DNA of 64,000 nucleotides from Bipolaris cookei (lineage: Eukaryota > Ascomycota > Dothideomycetes > Pleosporales > Pleosporaceae), in the NCBI GenBank assembly GCA_002286855.1, contig NRSV01000028.1, forward strand, positions 310,001-374,000, given 5' to 3'. The position numbers and the translations under genes are program-made. This document shows positions 22,189-33,912 of this stretch, in pieces. The notes under the pieces were generated by a model. The model had not been told where the DNA came from and did no database searches. It saw only the letters and a program-made list of their open reading frames with translations. Position 1 is the first letter of the stretch. Each line of letters opens with the position of its first letter.

Positions 22189-23513
22189 ATGGATTACGTA
22201 ACTCCTTTCGTTAACATTGCAGTTGCGCTCTCGGGTGTTCTTGTCACCAGGCAGCTTCTACAGCGCTACAACTCGACTAGCGACACAACTCAAACCACAG
22301 ACAACAGTCTTCCTCTCTCTGGAGATGAACCACCGCAAATTGTGAAAACTATTAAGAGCTGTGTGATCTGCGGGTCTGACGAAAGCAAAGACGATCCCTT
22401 GATCAAAACACCTTGTGGCGAGCACTTTGTCTGCGCAGACGACACAGCCAGCTTCTTCCAACACGCGACTAATGACGAGAGTCTTTATCCTCCAAAATGT
22501 TGCAATCAGGTTTTCTTGCTGGATGAGTACAAAGACCACATTCCTGCTGGTATAGCATTAGGATATCACAGCAAGGAACAAGGCGAGTACTCAATTTTAG
22601 CAAAGTACGTTTGTAAACTATCTTCCAAGACTCCTTACAAGCAACGTTTAAGAAGAAGCAACAGGAATCGACTCTACTGCGCAAACCCATCTTGTGCCCG
22701 GTTCCTTCACCCATCATCCAACCTTAAAGACACACTCTCTAGCACGATCTACGCAAGCTGCAAGGCAGAAGAGTGCGGCAGCTGGACATGTGTACACTGT
22801 AAGACATTGCTAGACAAGAACAACCCAGCACACGATTGCAGCTCAAATGACGAAGACGAAAAATTCAAGCAAATAGTCCTCGAAAAGGGATATCAACGCT
22901 GCTTCATTTGCGGCGCAACCGTTGAATTGACCGAAGCATGCAATCACATCAGGTACGCCCTTTCTTCCTTCCTCATCGCTCTCCCCCACCTTTTCGAAAA
23001 GAAAAACAACAACAACAACAACACATCAAGATATAGAGAAGTGTCGTAGTTAATCAACTACATAGATGCATCTGCGGCACCTCCTTCTGCTACGTCTGCG
23101 GCAAACCCTGGACTGGTCCTCATGGCTGCCCCAACTACGGCCCCACCACCTACGACGCCCAAGGCTACAACCAACACGGATTCCATCGCGACACTGGGCT
23201 TAATCGCGCAGGTCTGACGCGCCTCCAGCAGTATGGGAATCCCAGACAAATGATGTATGCGGCGCAAGGTCAAATCCAGAATCGAAATCAAGAAGATGCG
23301 CCAGGGGAAGCGCGAATTCTGGGGAGTCCTCTGAGGGTTTGGCTGTCGCTTTGTACGCTTGTTATTCCGGGGGTGGGGGTGCTGCTTGCGATAGGGATGT
23401 TGCTAGGTATGGATATGCTTTCTAGTCTGTCGGAGTTGCTGCCAATGGAGTTGGGGAATCAGTATGATTATTATGATTATGATGATGATGTGGATGATGA
23501 TATTGGGGTTTGA
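22189..23513 (+). CDS. RBR (RING-IBR-RING) E3 ubiquitin ligase
   Basis: 383 aa from exons 22189-22604, 22665-22952, 23066-23513. RING1 begins CVICGSDESKDDP and runs through PCGEHFVC to PPKCC. IBR is RLYCANPSCARFL...YASCKAEECGSWTCVHC...HDC. The Rcat domain is RCFICGATVELTEACNHIRC-ICGTSFCYVCG. RBR ligases transfer ubiquitin through a catalytic Cys in Rcat, here Cys231 in EACNH. Intron 1 (60 nt, GTACGT...AACAG) is a multiple of three and lacks stops, so an intron-containing reading also stays open; removal gives the compact IBR. Intron 2 (113 nt) splits the catalytic loop and contains an (AAC)n run. There is a hydrophobic N-terminal segment (FVNIAVALSGVLV) and a C-terminal membrane segment (about 330-355) followed by an Asp/Tyr-rich tail, suggesting a membrane-bound ligase. 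Confidence 0.88.
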
Positions 23514-23662
23514 GATGGTTTGGCATGGATATACGCGATATCCCTTTTTTTTACCAGCAGCTTTGTCAGTTTTCGTTTGATACCAATAGTATTCGAGTGT
23601 TTTTGTTTCAACCGTTCTTCATTTTGTCAAAGTGCCGGTCGAAATCGTGTAGATTTTCCGCT

Positions 23663-24912
23663 TCACTTCACAAACGTATTCACAGGCAGCCTATACACAT
23701 CAATCGTCCAGTATGGCCTCCTAGTACCCTCCCACTGATCGCTCCCATGCAATCCAGCTGGAACATTGATATCCTCCCACTCCGTATCGAAGCCCGCCTC
23801 GTACAAATCCATTTCTGCAACCTGCCGCACTGCATTAGTCATCTTCTCTAGAACAATCACCGAAAAGTACCACATACCTTTGTATAAACGTCATAGCAAA
23901 TCTGCCGATCAGCCCCCAACCCATTATACCAACCAAACCGCCCATCCTTGGCCAGCAGCGCAACCACATACTCCGCAAAGAACTCCTTAAGTGCCTTGTA
24001 ATCCTCGGCAAAAGTATCGTAGTAAATCGCATCAAGCACAACACCCTGCTCAATAAGCTTAGGCAGCACATCCTGCCACCTCCCCTCATGAATCTTGACA
24101 TTGGGCTTGTCGTACCAGCCCTTCTCGCGGAGCCGCTGGTGCACCTGTGGATGGGCCTCAATGATGTGGTGCTCAGCGGGATCATGCGTTAAGATTGCTG
24201 CATCCACGATGCCAAGGCCGTGTCCCACATTCATCGTACGAAGACCCGGTTTAGGAATTAGAGTCTCGGCGTGGCGTTGCATGATTTGCGTTTCCCAGTC
24301 CATCATGACGGCGTTGTCGCTTTCGTCGAGGAGGATGCCGGATTTGTAGCGGAGCTGGCTTTTGAGATAGGCGTGGTTGTCTAGGGAGACGTCGTCGAGG
24401 ACTTTTTCTGAAGTGGATTGCTCGACGGGTTTGGCGTCGTCGTCGGATATCTTTTGTTTCTTGGCGGCGGGTTGTTCCTCAAGGATTTCAGAGTCTTCTT
24501 CGACTTCTGAGGCGGGCTCGCCCATGCCTAGGGCTTCCATTCGGGCGAAGAGGATTTCGGCGCGGACACCGGCTTCGACCATCATGTCGTAGATCTTTTT
24601 CTGGCCCAGACGGAGTGCGATGCAGCCTGGGGTCTCGTCTTCCTTGTTGAGATCGTTCCAGATGGCGCCATTTTGGAGGAGTGTTTCCACGGTTTGAATT
24701 GCTTCTTCACTCGTCTCCTTGCCTTCTTCGGCCTTTCCGCAAGATTCAATTGCTGCGTGAAGCGGTGATGTTGCTACTCTTGCCGTGGGGTCCTGAACGT
24801 TTGCGGAGCCGTCCTTGAGCAGAATGTTCAACGCCGGCACATCGTGTCGCTCGGCCGCGGAAATGATGCGCTTGGCTAGCAGAATATCTTCCTCTGTAGC
24901 TTGTTCAGCCAT
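23663..24912 (-). CDS. RMT2: Protein arginine N5 (delta)-methyltransferase
   Basis: Two exons (24912-23878, 23821-23663) encode 397 aa. Rmt2 is a fungal type IV enzyme that methylates the delta nitrogen of arginine in ribosomal protein L12 in yeast. The N-terminal 120 residues hold ankyrin-like repeats (SPLHAAIESC, TPGCIALRLGQKKIYDMMVEAG). An acidic linker (about 133-165) precedes the Rossmann methyltransferase with motif I MNVGHGLGIVD (227-237), HHIIEAHP (248-255) and LDAIYYDTFAEDYKAL (about 289-304). The ATG was chosen where family similarity begins (MAEQATEED); the in-frame ATG 78 bases upstream is unlikely. The 3' end is 149 bp from the convergent RBR gene. Confidence 0.95.
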
Positions 24913-25277
24913 TTTTGGTGTGTAGTCTATGGACGCCTTTGCCAGGCCAAACGGCGAAGAAACGACTGTGGGGTTGGAACTTTTGTGCAAGGATTAGGAT
25001 AAGATAAGCGAATGTTAGTGCTTCACTACCATTGCCTGTTTAGGTAAGACTTGTCCAGATGAAGCTGACTCCACTAGCGAATATTAACTTTGAACAATTT
25101 TATGTTTATTATACTAGTGAGTAACCCGAGTCGCTGATCAAAACATCCGAATACATCTCTGAAGAAAAGCACGGTGAAAATTACCCAAGCAATGTACAGT
25201 TTCCGAGAAAAAAAATACTGTAGCATGATGATGCATAGTCCAAAAAACTGATATACAAGTTGGATACGCATGCAAAT
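24913..25277. other. Intergenic, RMT2 promoter and GH76 3' side
   Basis: 365 bp, AT-rich in the half next to the GH76 gene. No gene seen. Confidence 0.5.
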
Positions 25278-26730
25278 CTATGACACCATCCACCAAGCGC
25301 CAACGAGAATCGAAACAAGGACCAAGATGGTCAAAATGCTAGCGCCCGCCTTATCGCCAGTAGTGACAACGTTGAATGTAATAGGCGTATCGGTCGAAGT
25401 GTCTCCAGCGTTGGGGTTACTCTTGGAGATACCGCCCTTGTCCAAGGTCACAGGGCCGGGCTTAGTAGTGTACAACAATGACTGAATAATCTCCATGGCG
25501 GACATTTGCTCGCCAACACCGAAGCTGCCGTCGTTGGCCCCTCCGTCGATCCATCGAAGACCACATGATGTCTGATTGGGACCTCCATTGCACTGCTTGG
25601 CAGCAGCTTGGGCAGAAGCCTGTATGAGAGGATTGAGTTGATCACGAGTCCAAGGGGCGACGGCAGCCGTGTATGCGATGAAGCGAGAGAGATAGGCTTT
25701 GAAGGAACGCTGGTCGACGTCGCACTTGCCGTTGTTCTCACACGCAACCTCGGTCATGACATTGTTCTTGAAAAAGACGCTAATTCCATCCATTACACCC
25801 TGAACGCGGGTACGCCATTTGTCGTTTTGAGTCTATTCATTCTTAGCACGTGATCATCGCCAGCCAATGTTTGTCGGGTACTCACCACGTTCCACATGGC
25901 GGCAGCACCGGCCATGTGTATTCCGGCATTGTAGGTCCACTGGATATGGTTGACGGAAGTACAGTTCTGAGTATCGTCGGTTCCATCGTAGAAATGGTAA
26001 TCGGTGCTCATGAGTCCAATGGCACGCTCCCAATCCCAGGCCTTCTCAGCCCAATCGGCATATGTGTTATTGCCGAGGTATTTGTAGAGTCTTGCAGCAA
26101 TGTTGAAGAAGCAGCCGTTGGAAATGGTGTTCTTGTAGTTGTAACCGTTGTTGAAGGTGTAGATTTGCCACCGCAGACCTCCACCACACGTAGTCGTCTC
26201 CCAGCGCCTATACTGGGTGTTGAAGACGGCCTGTGCTAGAGACAGCCAAGAGGGCTGGTCGTCTGGGAGATCAGGAAGCTTGTTCTCTGCTGCGGACAGA
26301 GCGGCCATTCCCCAGAAGGCTTGATCATCATTTCCAAGCGTCTTGGACTGATTCGAAGGCATGAAAGTACCGTCATCTCCCATCTGGTGCTTCAGAGCTT
26401 GCGTGGTGATGGAGTTGTATGTGTCATCGCCAGTATAGTACCAGTAGTCAATGAAGGCATTGAACATGGCGCCACATTCCCACCAGTAGTAAGGGTCTGG
26501 AAGATTACCAGGGACATCGCCTGGCCGGTCACCAGTGTAGTAAGACCGAAGGTTTATGGCAAGGGCCTTGGCAGCCTGCTTGATGGAGTCTACAAATGTC
26601 AGTGCGAGGTGGTAGGAGGCTTGAGACAGGCAGACCCACCTGGAGAGTTGATGTCGAGGTCGACTGCTCCTACGCCGGAGAGTAATAGACCCGAGGCCCC
26701 AATGGCGCCGAGCGCAGACGTCAGCTTCAT
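25278..26730 (-). CDS. GPI-anchored GH76 mannan endo-1,6-alpha-mannosidase (DCW1/DFG5 family)
   Basis: Three exons (26730-26640, 26589-25886, 25832-25278) encode 449 aa. GH76 Dfg5/Dcw1 proteins act at the cell surface, thought to attach GPI-mannoproteins to wall glucan. A signal peptide spans residues 1-22 (LGAIGASGLLLSGVGA). The catalytic Asp pair is in GNDDQAFWG (Asp118-Asp119), and PYYWWECGAMF and NNGYNYKNTISNG are family motifs. The C-terminus is a hydrophobic GPI-type tail (ASILTILVLVSILVGAWW) after a small-residue region. Several NXT/S sequons are present. Two introns have standard GT-AG ends and restore frame. DCW1 or DFG5 assignment cannot be separated by eye. Confidence 0.95.
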
Positions 26731-28175
26731 ATTAAGTGGTCGGAGGACAATGCGACTTGGAGTCGCAGTCGTCTAGCGGACAAAAGCGAAAAGATTCAAG
26801 CGCCAGGCTTGAGGGTAAGCGATGCGCAGTGGTGCCAATACGGCCAAGATGGCCAAGGTAGTTGGACGTGGGGTATGGCAGAATGGCGTGGCTGGTGTCG
26901 AGGATGGAACGAGCGACGGGTTTAGGGAGAGCAGAGCAAACACAGAGCGTAGAGGGTGGATGGAGAGTGGCGCTTGAGGATGCGAGACGGGGCGGTGCAG
27001 CGAGCGTGTTGACGGTAGCAAAAAAGAAACGGGAGATGGCGCAAGATCAGCAGCAGAGGGCAGTGGTTGCAGAGACAGAACTCCTGAACAAGAGAGCAGC
27101 GACAAGGCAGAGGCGCAGCGGCGGCCGCCGCAGATATGGGCTAGTACACGCGTCTTGGCGATCAGGGCAGCACGCCGGCCCACTGGCCCTCTGGCCCTCT
27201 GGCGCCTGTTTCTGCCCTTTGGCGCCCCGTCACCTTGTTCCACCGGGCCCAGTTGATAGGCGGCGACCGATACACCGTCCGCTGTCCTGCTGCAAGGAGC
27301 GTCTCGAAGCTATTGACAGGCACACGCGATGCAAACACTCGAGTGATGGGTTTATGCTGATGAACGCCTAACGGGATCAAGAAGCTTCGCAAGCTTTCTC
27401 GGCGCAACCTGCGTTTAGTGCGCTGCATTTAGAAAACAAAGAAAGAAATCGCCTCGTTGTGGCCGTCCTGTTGCCATGCCAGCAGTCCAGAACCACTCCC
27501 GCGAAGCAATGTCGTATTCCCTGCGGCTGAGGCATGGGGGCGGGTGCGTACAGCAGCCCCGTCAGCTTTGCGACGTAACAGCGGCAACAAGGGCAGCCTC
27601 TGGAAGTGCCGCAAAGCGTGCTGACATAGCGTACATCTAAGTACACAGGGGAACTGCGACAAATTGTTGTCTTCGTCTTTGTGCTGGTGTGTCGCATGCT
27701 TGGGCGCTGACGAAGACGAGCGGCTGGTGGCCATCTTAGCCACAGGACGAAGCGTAATGCGAGGGTTGGCAGCGGGTCACGTGAGGTGTGGCGCAGCGGG
27801 CCCGAAGCGGACTGGAGCCACCGTTGTGCTTGCCGTCAGTTGCATCACGCTGGGAATGCCGTCACCAAGGTAAAATCGTCGGTGGTGCCTGTCAGCTTCT
27901 TGCAACAACATCCCATATTCACTCAAATATCCGCTGTCTCCGAATTTGGTCTTGTTGCGCCAAGTTTCACGCATACCTCCGCCTCAGTGCTCAAACGGTA
28001 GCTGACACATTACGCTCGTTCATCCGGGCTGAGCGGGCTCTTGAGTCTTGGTTCTCTCGACCACACCACCTTCTCTCTTCACTCACACCCTCCCGACACC
28101 ACCCACCCTCCATATCCGCACCACCCGCCACTGTCGCACGCTACCTAGCTTCTCCACAGCATCTCATCTGCAAAC
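26731..28175. other. Divergent 1.4-kb intergenic region, GH76 / SNC1
   Basis: GC-rich with a perfect GCGGCGGCCGCCGC-like palindromic core near 27118-27133 and an E-box TCACGTGA at 27777-27784. Overlapping ORFs up to 169 aa in opposite strands show Arg/Pro-rich, non-conserved translations and are taken as random. C-rich leader before 28176. Confidence 0.5.
27777..27784. promoter_or_regulatory. TCACGTGA E-box palindrome
   Basis: Perfect 8-bp palindrome bound by bHLH factors such as Cbf1-type proteins in fungi. It lies about 390 bp upstream of SNC1; function is inferred only from identity. Confidence 0.3.
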
Positions 28176-28836
28176 ATGTCCAACCGTGAGGAACCTCCGT
28201 ATGATCCCTACATCCCCAGCGGCGGCGGCGCCGCCGGCGGCCAGCAGGGCGGCCAGAACGGTAATCACCGCACTGCGGCACTTCAAGCTGTACGTCGTCA
28301 CCTTCCCACCCTGTCAGAACAGAACGATTCAGCGATGCCTTGCACTGGCATGTCTGTAAGAGCAGTCGACACAACGTAGCCTGTTTCGAGACTGTTGCGA
28401 TAGCGACTCCGCTGGTCCGCGCCCTTGGGCAGCACCTGAACCGCCGCGCGCATGTGCGAGCTGCGCAGCTTCAACTGACAGAGATTTGTGTATGCGACAT
28501 GATCCACTGACTCGCAGACCAGGAAATCGACAGCACCGTCGGCATCATGCGCGACAACATCAACAAGGTCTCGGAGCGTGGAGCTCGCCTAGACTCGTTG
28601 CAGGACAAGACGGACAACCTTGCTGTCTCTGCCCAAGGTTTCCGAAGGGGCGCCAACCGCGTGCGCAAGCAGATGTGGTGGAAGGATATGAAGATGCGCA
28701 TGTGCCTCATTGTCGGCATCATCATCCTGCTGATTGTCATCATTGTCCCTTCGGGTAAGCTTGCCCTGGAAGCCCCCCGTTTGTTTGGTTGCCGAGTGCT
28801 AACACGGCCACAGTCGTAGCCACCCAAAAGAAATAA
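28176..28836 (+). CDS. SNC1: R-SNARE synaptobrevin (secretory vesicle)
   Basis: Three exons (28176-28289, 28523-28754, 28814-28836) give 122 aa. Snc-type v-SNAREs drive fusion of exocytic vesicles with the plasma membrane. A Gly/Gln-rich N-terminus is followed by the SNARE motif ([16 protein letters not shown], then [18 protein letters not shown]) with the zero-layer Arg in VSERG; then a basic-aromatic linker [12 protein letters not shown] and a C-terminal membrane anchor ([15 protein letters not shown]). Intron 1 is 233 nt, long for this window. I placed its acceptor at ACCAG (28522) rather than the GCAG seven... bases upstream region (28517), because only the former keeps frame and gives the expected EIDSTVG spacing. 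The last exon encodes only the tail VVATQKK. Confidence 0.93.
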
Positions 28837-29630
28837 ACCCTCCCTATATGAGATACCACGAATTACACACATTAATAATGGCACGGAATGAAGCGAGTCT
28901 GTGGGGGGAGAGCCACTGGTGAAGGGGGCGAGTGGCTACGAGTTGTACTATGATCAATGACATCTGTCTCTGTAGGATCTATCTTTAGGCGAATAGGGAG
29001 CGATGGGTCGAATTTCTTTCTTGTCTTTGTTTGCACTCGCACGGCTGTGCCGCAATCCTGTAAAGCACGATTTGCATGGAACGGGCCGTTCCTGCTACGA
29101 AGTCTGATGACGCTAGTTCCACGCATGATGGCCAGACGAGCAAATGGAGTTTTCTTGTTATATGTGCATGCATGGAAGTGTGTTGACATGTGTGTGACTG
29201 TGCGATGATGATAGTGAGGAAGCCAGAAGCAGCATCCGAGGCCCATGGCAGCGTTGGAGCTAGCCTTGCGGCCGAACATTGACAGAACCAGGTGCCCCCC
29301 CCGTCCCCCAGTGCAGCGCAGCGCAGTGCAGTGCAGTGCAGTACTGGTGCGAGAGTGTGTGGGCTGCATGCGGGCGATGCTGGCATGACCAATGGCCATT
29401 ACGCACGCCCCTGTAGCCAAACAAGTGCTCGCTGGCCCAGTTGTCTGGGGAAGAAGCGATAACGGCGGCAGGCGGAGCGAATTTTGTTGCTTCGGCGTCA
29501 TATCACACATCAGCCTGGGTCCCGCTCCCTCAAGTCCCCACCGTCCAGTCACGGTAGTCAATTTGTGTCTGATTGAGTCGTCGGCTTGGGCCTGGGTAGC
29601 CTCTGCTTCTTGCGAGCACTCACAATCACC
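28837..29630. other. Intergenic, SNC1 3' side and ARG5,6 promoter
   Basis: About 0.8 kb. It contains a C-run (29295-29309) followed by GTGCA/GCGCA tandem units at 29311-29342. A TGAGTCG at 29574-29580 is one base from a Gcn4-type site, 51 bp before the start codon. A 274-aa minus-strand ORF covers the region but has no family features. Confidence 0.5.
29311..29342 (+). repeat. GTGCA/GCGCA pentamer repeat
   Basis: About six tandem five-base units (GTGCA, GCGCA, GCGCA, GTGCA, GTGCA, GTGCA) in the ARG5,6 upstream region. Confidence 0.8.
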
Positions 29631-32430
29631 ATGCAGAGCATTGTACGAGCTGGCCGTGTAGCGGCACGATCCTCGCACCGCGTCCTCGCCCCCCAAGCCC
29701 GGCGAGCCCTCCCGCGAGCCCTCGTCGCGACCACGACGCCCGCCCGCCTCTACACGTCCTCCAAGGATGGCCGCAACTCGTCCATCTATGCTGCCTTCCT
29801 CAACCTGCTGGCCAGCTCCAGCTCCCGCCGCGAAGTCGACCAGTACCTGGGCCAGTTCCGCTCCGTCTCACCACACCAATTCGCCGTAGTCAAAGTCGGA
29901 GGCGCCATTCTCACCGACCACCTTGAAGAGCTTTGCTTTGCGCTCCAGCAGCTCCACGCAATTGGCCTGTATCCCATCATCGTCCATGGCGCCGGCCCAC
30001 AGATGAACCAGCTGCTGCTCGAAGGAGGTGTTGAGCCAGACTTTATTGATGGCATTCGTGTCACGGACAAGAAGACGCTGGGCATTGCCCGCAAGCTCTT
30101 CTTGGAGGCAAACATGGACTTGGTCATGACCCTCAAGCGCGATTGGGGTGTCCCTGCGCGCCCCATCACCGCTGGTGCGCTGCAGGCCGACTACCTGGAC
30201 AAGGACAAGTGGAAGTATGTTGGCAACATCACCAATGTCAACAGGAGGCAGATCATGGACGCTCTCGAGAACAAGGAGCTCCCCATCCTCTGCTCCATGG
30301 GCGAGACAATCGATGGCCAGATCCTCAATATCAACGCTGACGTAGCTGCCGCAGCTTTGGCACGCGAGTTCCAGCCTCTCAAGGTCATCTACCTCTCTGA
30401 GAAGGGAGGCCTGTTCAATGCCGAGTCCAAGCTCATTCCTCACATCAACCTCGAGGGCGAGTACGATACTTACATGAAGCAGTCGTGGGTCAAGTATGGC
30501 ACCAAGCTCAAGATTGTAGAGGCAAAGAAGCTCCTAGACGGTCTCCCACGCACTTCCAGTGTTGCCATTACACATCCTTCCAACCTCGGAAAAGAACTCT
30601 TCACCCACACCGGAAGTGGAACGCTTATTCGCAACGGAGGCAGTGTCAAGGAAATCAGCAAGTTTGAGGACTTGGATGTCTCTGCTCTTACTGAAGGGAT
30701 TACTAAGAGCCGGGGAGCTGAAGCAAGTGATGCCGTCAACCGATACATCCAAAACTTGAAGAACCGTCCGTTCGAGGTCTTCCACGATGACTCCATGGGT
30801 GTTGTCGCTGTCGTGTATCCCCCTACGGCCGAGGGAGAGTTCGCCCAGCTGTCCCACTTTAGCATGACCAAGGACGCCTTTTTGAACAACCTGAACGATT
30901 TGGTCTTCCAACGCATGAAGCAAAAGTACCCCAAGCTCTACTGGATTGTGGATGACCAGTCACAGAACTATGTCAAGTGGCACCTGGAGAAGACGGATGG
31001 CTTCCTTCGCCGTGATAAGGAAATCTTTTGCTGGTGGGGAGCAGCCGAGTCCTCAGAAATCTTCTCGCTACTGGAGAATTACCAGAAGCAGGGCCGTAGC
31101 ATGTTGAAGGACAGCCTCGACGCTCAGTTTCGAAGGGCAGCCGACTTTGTAGCGAGCTTGAAGCAGGGACAGCAGACACGCGCATACACTACCATGGCTG
31201 GTTCTTCTACAAGACCTGGTCTGGGGTACGTAAAAAAGCATTCAATGCGCTCCTTCAAGTAAGCCTCTGTTGATCTTCGTCGCTAACCTAACAAGCAGAC
31301 AAAACAGGTTTGCATCTGCATCAACCCGAGGCTTCTCTACTACCGCAAAGCGCTCCATGGAGACCACTAACCCCAACCCTCCATACGGAATCAAGCACAA
31401 GAGCAGAGACTATCCTGCCAAGGTTGCATTGATTGGTGCACGCGGTTACACAGGTCAAGCTCTGATTGAGCTGTTTAATAAGCATCCCAACATGGACTTG
31501 CGCCATGTATCGTCACGTGAGCTTGCTGGCAAGAAGCTAGAAGGCTACACCAAGCGACAGATTACCTATGAGAACCTGTCAGCCGAAGACGTCAAGAAGA
31601 TGGCTGAGAACGGAGAGGTAGACTGCTGGGTCATGGCTCTTCCTAACGGTGTCTGCAAGCCATTCGTTGATGCAATCAACGAGAGCGGCAAAGACCCTGT
31701 CATTGTCGATCTGAGCGCTGACTACCGATTCGACAGCTCCTGGACCTATGGACTGCCAGAAACCGTGAATCGCTCAGAGCTCTCAGATGCTAGGCGGATA
31801 GCAAACCCCGGATGCTATGCCACAGCTGCTCAGCTGGGCATTGCACCTCTCCTTGAATTCATTGGCGGTCAACCCACTGTTTTTGGTGTTTCTGGCTACT
31901 CGGGAGCCGGCACCAAGCCCAGCCCCAAGAATGATGTCAAGAATCTTGAGAACAACCTCATTCCGTACAGCTTGACGGACCACATCCACGAGAAGGAAAT
32001 CTCGCGCCAACTGGGCCTTGAAGTAGCCTTCATTCCCCATGTTGCTGCTTGGTTCCAGGGTATTCACGTAAGTCTTGTCTTGATCTCTTGATTCCAGCAC
32101 ACATGTCACCTGACCTTGCTAACTTTTTTTCCACAGCACACAATTTCCATCCCTCTCAACCGCACCATGACCTCTCGGGATATCCGCAACCTGTACCAGG
32201 ACCGCTATGCCGGCGAGAAGCTAGTCAAGATTGTTGGAGAATCCCCTCTCGTCAAGAACATCTCCGGCAAGCACGGTGTAGAAATCGGTGGTTTCGCAGT
32301 CCACAGCTCAGGAAAGCGCGTTGTCGTCAACGCTACTATTGACAACCTGCTCAAGGGCGCCGCAACCCAGTGCTTGCAGAATATGAACCTTGCACTTGGC
32401 TACGGCGAGTACGAAGGCATTCCTTACTAA
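29631..32430 (+). CDS. ARG5,6: Bifunctional acetylglutamate kinase / N-acetyl-gamma-glutamyl-phosphate reductase
   Basis: Three exons (29631-31225, 31299-32067, 32137-32430) encode 885 aa. The precursor makes two mitochondrial enzymes of arginine synthesis, catalysing steps two and three. The N-terminus is Arg/Ala-rich with no acids for about 60 residues, a clear mitochondrial presequence. The kinase domain (about 75-345) carries VVKVGGAIL, HGAGPQMN and NINADVAAAALA; a GNAT-like domain follows (about 375-520), known in fungi to mediate contact with acetylglutamate synthase. An Arg/Ser/Thr-rich junction (about 530-565) contains the likely internal processing site. The reductase begins at VALIGARGYTGQAL and has catalytic Cys704 in NPGCYAT, and GVSGYSGAGTKPS. 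Intron 1 falls in the junction. The start is the ATG in good context (ATCACCATGC); the open frame upstream lacks family residues. Confidence 0.97.
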
Positions 32431-33912
32431 GCAGAGCGACCTGTTGTATTCATCTTTCTTTTTTGAAATGACAAAGGGGGGAAGGAGGAAGCAGGGAAAG
32501 GCATGGTGATTAAAAAAATAGGAAAACGATGAATTACAATGGCGCATAGATCACAAATGTACTAAACAGGCTTTTCTTCCCTTCTTCTTCGTTGGACTTG
32601 TAGATATATCCAATTCCACGCGTATTTCTATGTTGCATCAAGACCTTACATTGGCCCCCTTTTTCATCTTGCCTGGAAACTATTTGCTTCGCATCTGTAC
32701 TGTGTATACTTCATGTCTAGCTAGATATATCTGGGGGAGAAGACAGCGTGGCGTGGCGTCGTGTCGTGTCGTAGGCGCCTACGTATTTCTCGGCATAAGC
32801 ATATATGCACACATATATAAATATCACATCGTATTTGAGCCTGGAATTTTCTTTTTATCAAGCACCGTTTCGAGCTCTCCACTGTTTCTTTTCTTTTCTA
32901 AGAATAACAATGTTGGGGTTGTTACGGGAGCTGATGGTGACGGGATGGGCCGGGACAGGGGAGGGCAAATGTCGGCTGGCGATCAGAGAGATGGAGCGTC
33001 ACGTGGGCTGGACGGTTGAATTTCATTAGTCATACTTGCACGTGTGTACATGTACGAATGTTTCTGGGTGTAGTTGAATAAGTGATATGGAAGGGGCAGA
33101 TTAAAAGAGATATTAAGGAGACAAAATACCTGAATACAGTTTTTTCTCGAGACTTTGTTGATGTTGTTTTATTGGCTAGAGGCTGATCGGGATAGTATTT
33201 TCTATTGCCATTACTACATTACTACGCCACGAGCAACTACCTAGAGAGTAGTAACAGCACGTAGAGTGCCTCTAACTGAAGAGAGATGGTGAAGAGGTTC
33301 GAAAAGTCATTGAATTACCCCTTCCAAACGGCATGTGGGAGGCACGGAGGAAGACGGACGGGCGACGTTGACGTCGAAGGGCAGACAATCCCCAAAACCA
33401 GATGCATCGAGCCATCTCACTCGTATCATTAGTCCTAGGGGCTTAGAACTCCTCTTTTTCTCATGTCGGGCGCTTCGTAGCAGCTTCGATATAAGAAGCT
33501 GCACTCCAATATTCCCAATGCGGAAATGCCTGAAAGTACCCCCAGTGTCCCTTAAATCCATGTTGTCTCGATATTTCAGAGACAATTCCAGAAGATATAA
33601 GCTTATTGACAGCCCTGAAATCGAAAAATGCTGTAAGACAGAGCAGCCTAGAGGGGTAGTGGTGGGGGAGGGAGGCCGGGTGCGTGCTAGGTGGGATAAT
33701 GCTTGGCAGAATCTTGCACACATATATCTTGCACCACCCACCTCCCACATCATCACTCCTTTCCTCACTCCCCACTATCACCTTACCAACCCCCTCCCCA
33801 AAACACCTTTTGTTGAGGTTTGGTATAATATCAAGGCCCTTCATGAACCTCAAGCAAAGACTTCCAACTCTTTTCTGATATCACATACCGGCGGCTAGTC
33901 TCAGGGATTACC
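32431..33912. other. Intergenic 1.5 kb
   Basis: Follows the ARG5,6 stop; T-rich in the first part with no ORF of interest. ORFs on both strands between 33300 and 33900 overlap and look random. An IUPAC-scale search by eye found no RNA gene. Confidence 0.45.

Noticed and set aside
28872..29696. 274-aa minus-strand ORF between SNC1 and ARG5,6
   Set aside because: Crosses the ARG5,6 start region and the pentamer repeat; Cys/His/Arg-rich translation without family motifs.
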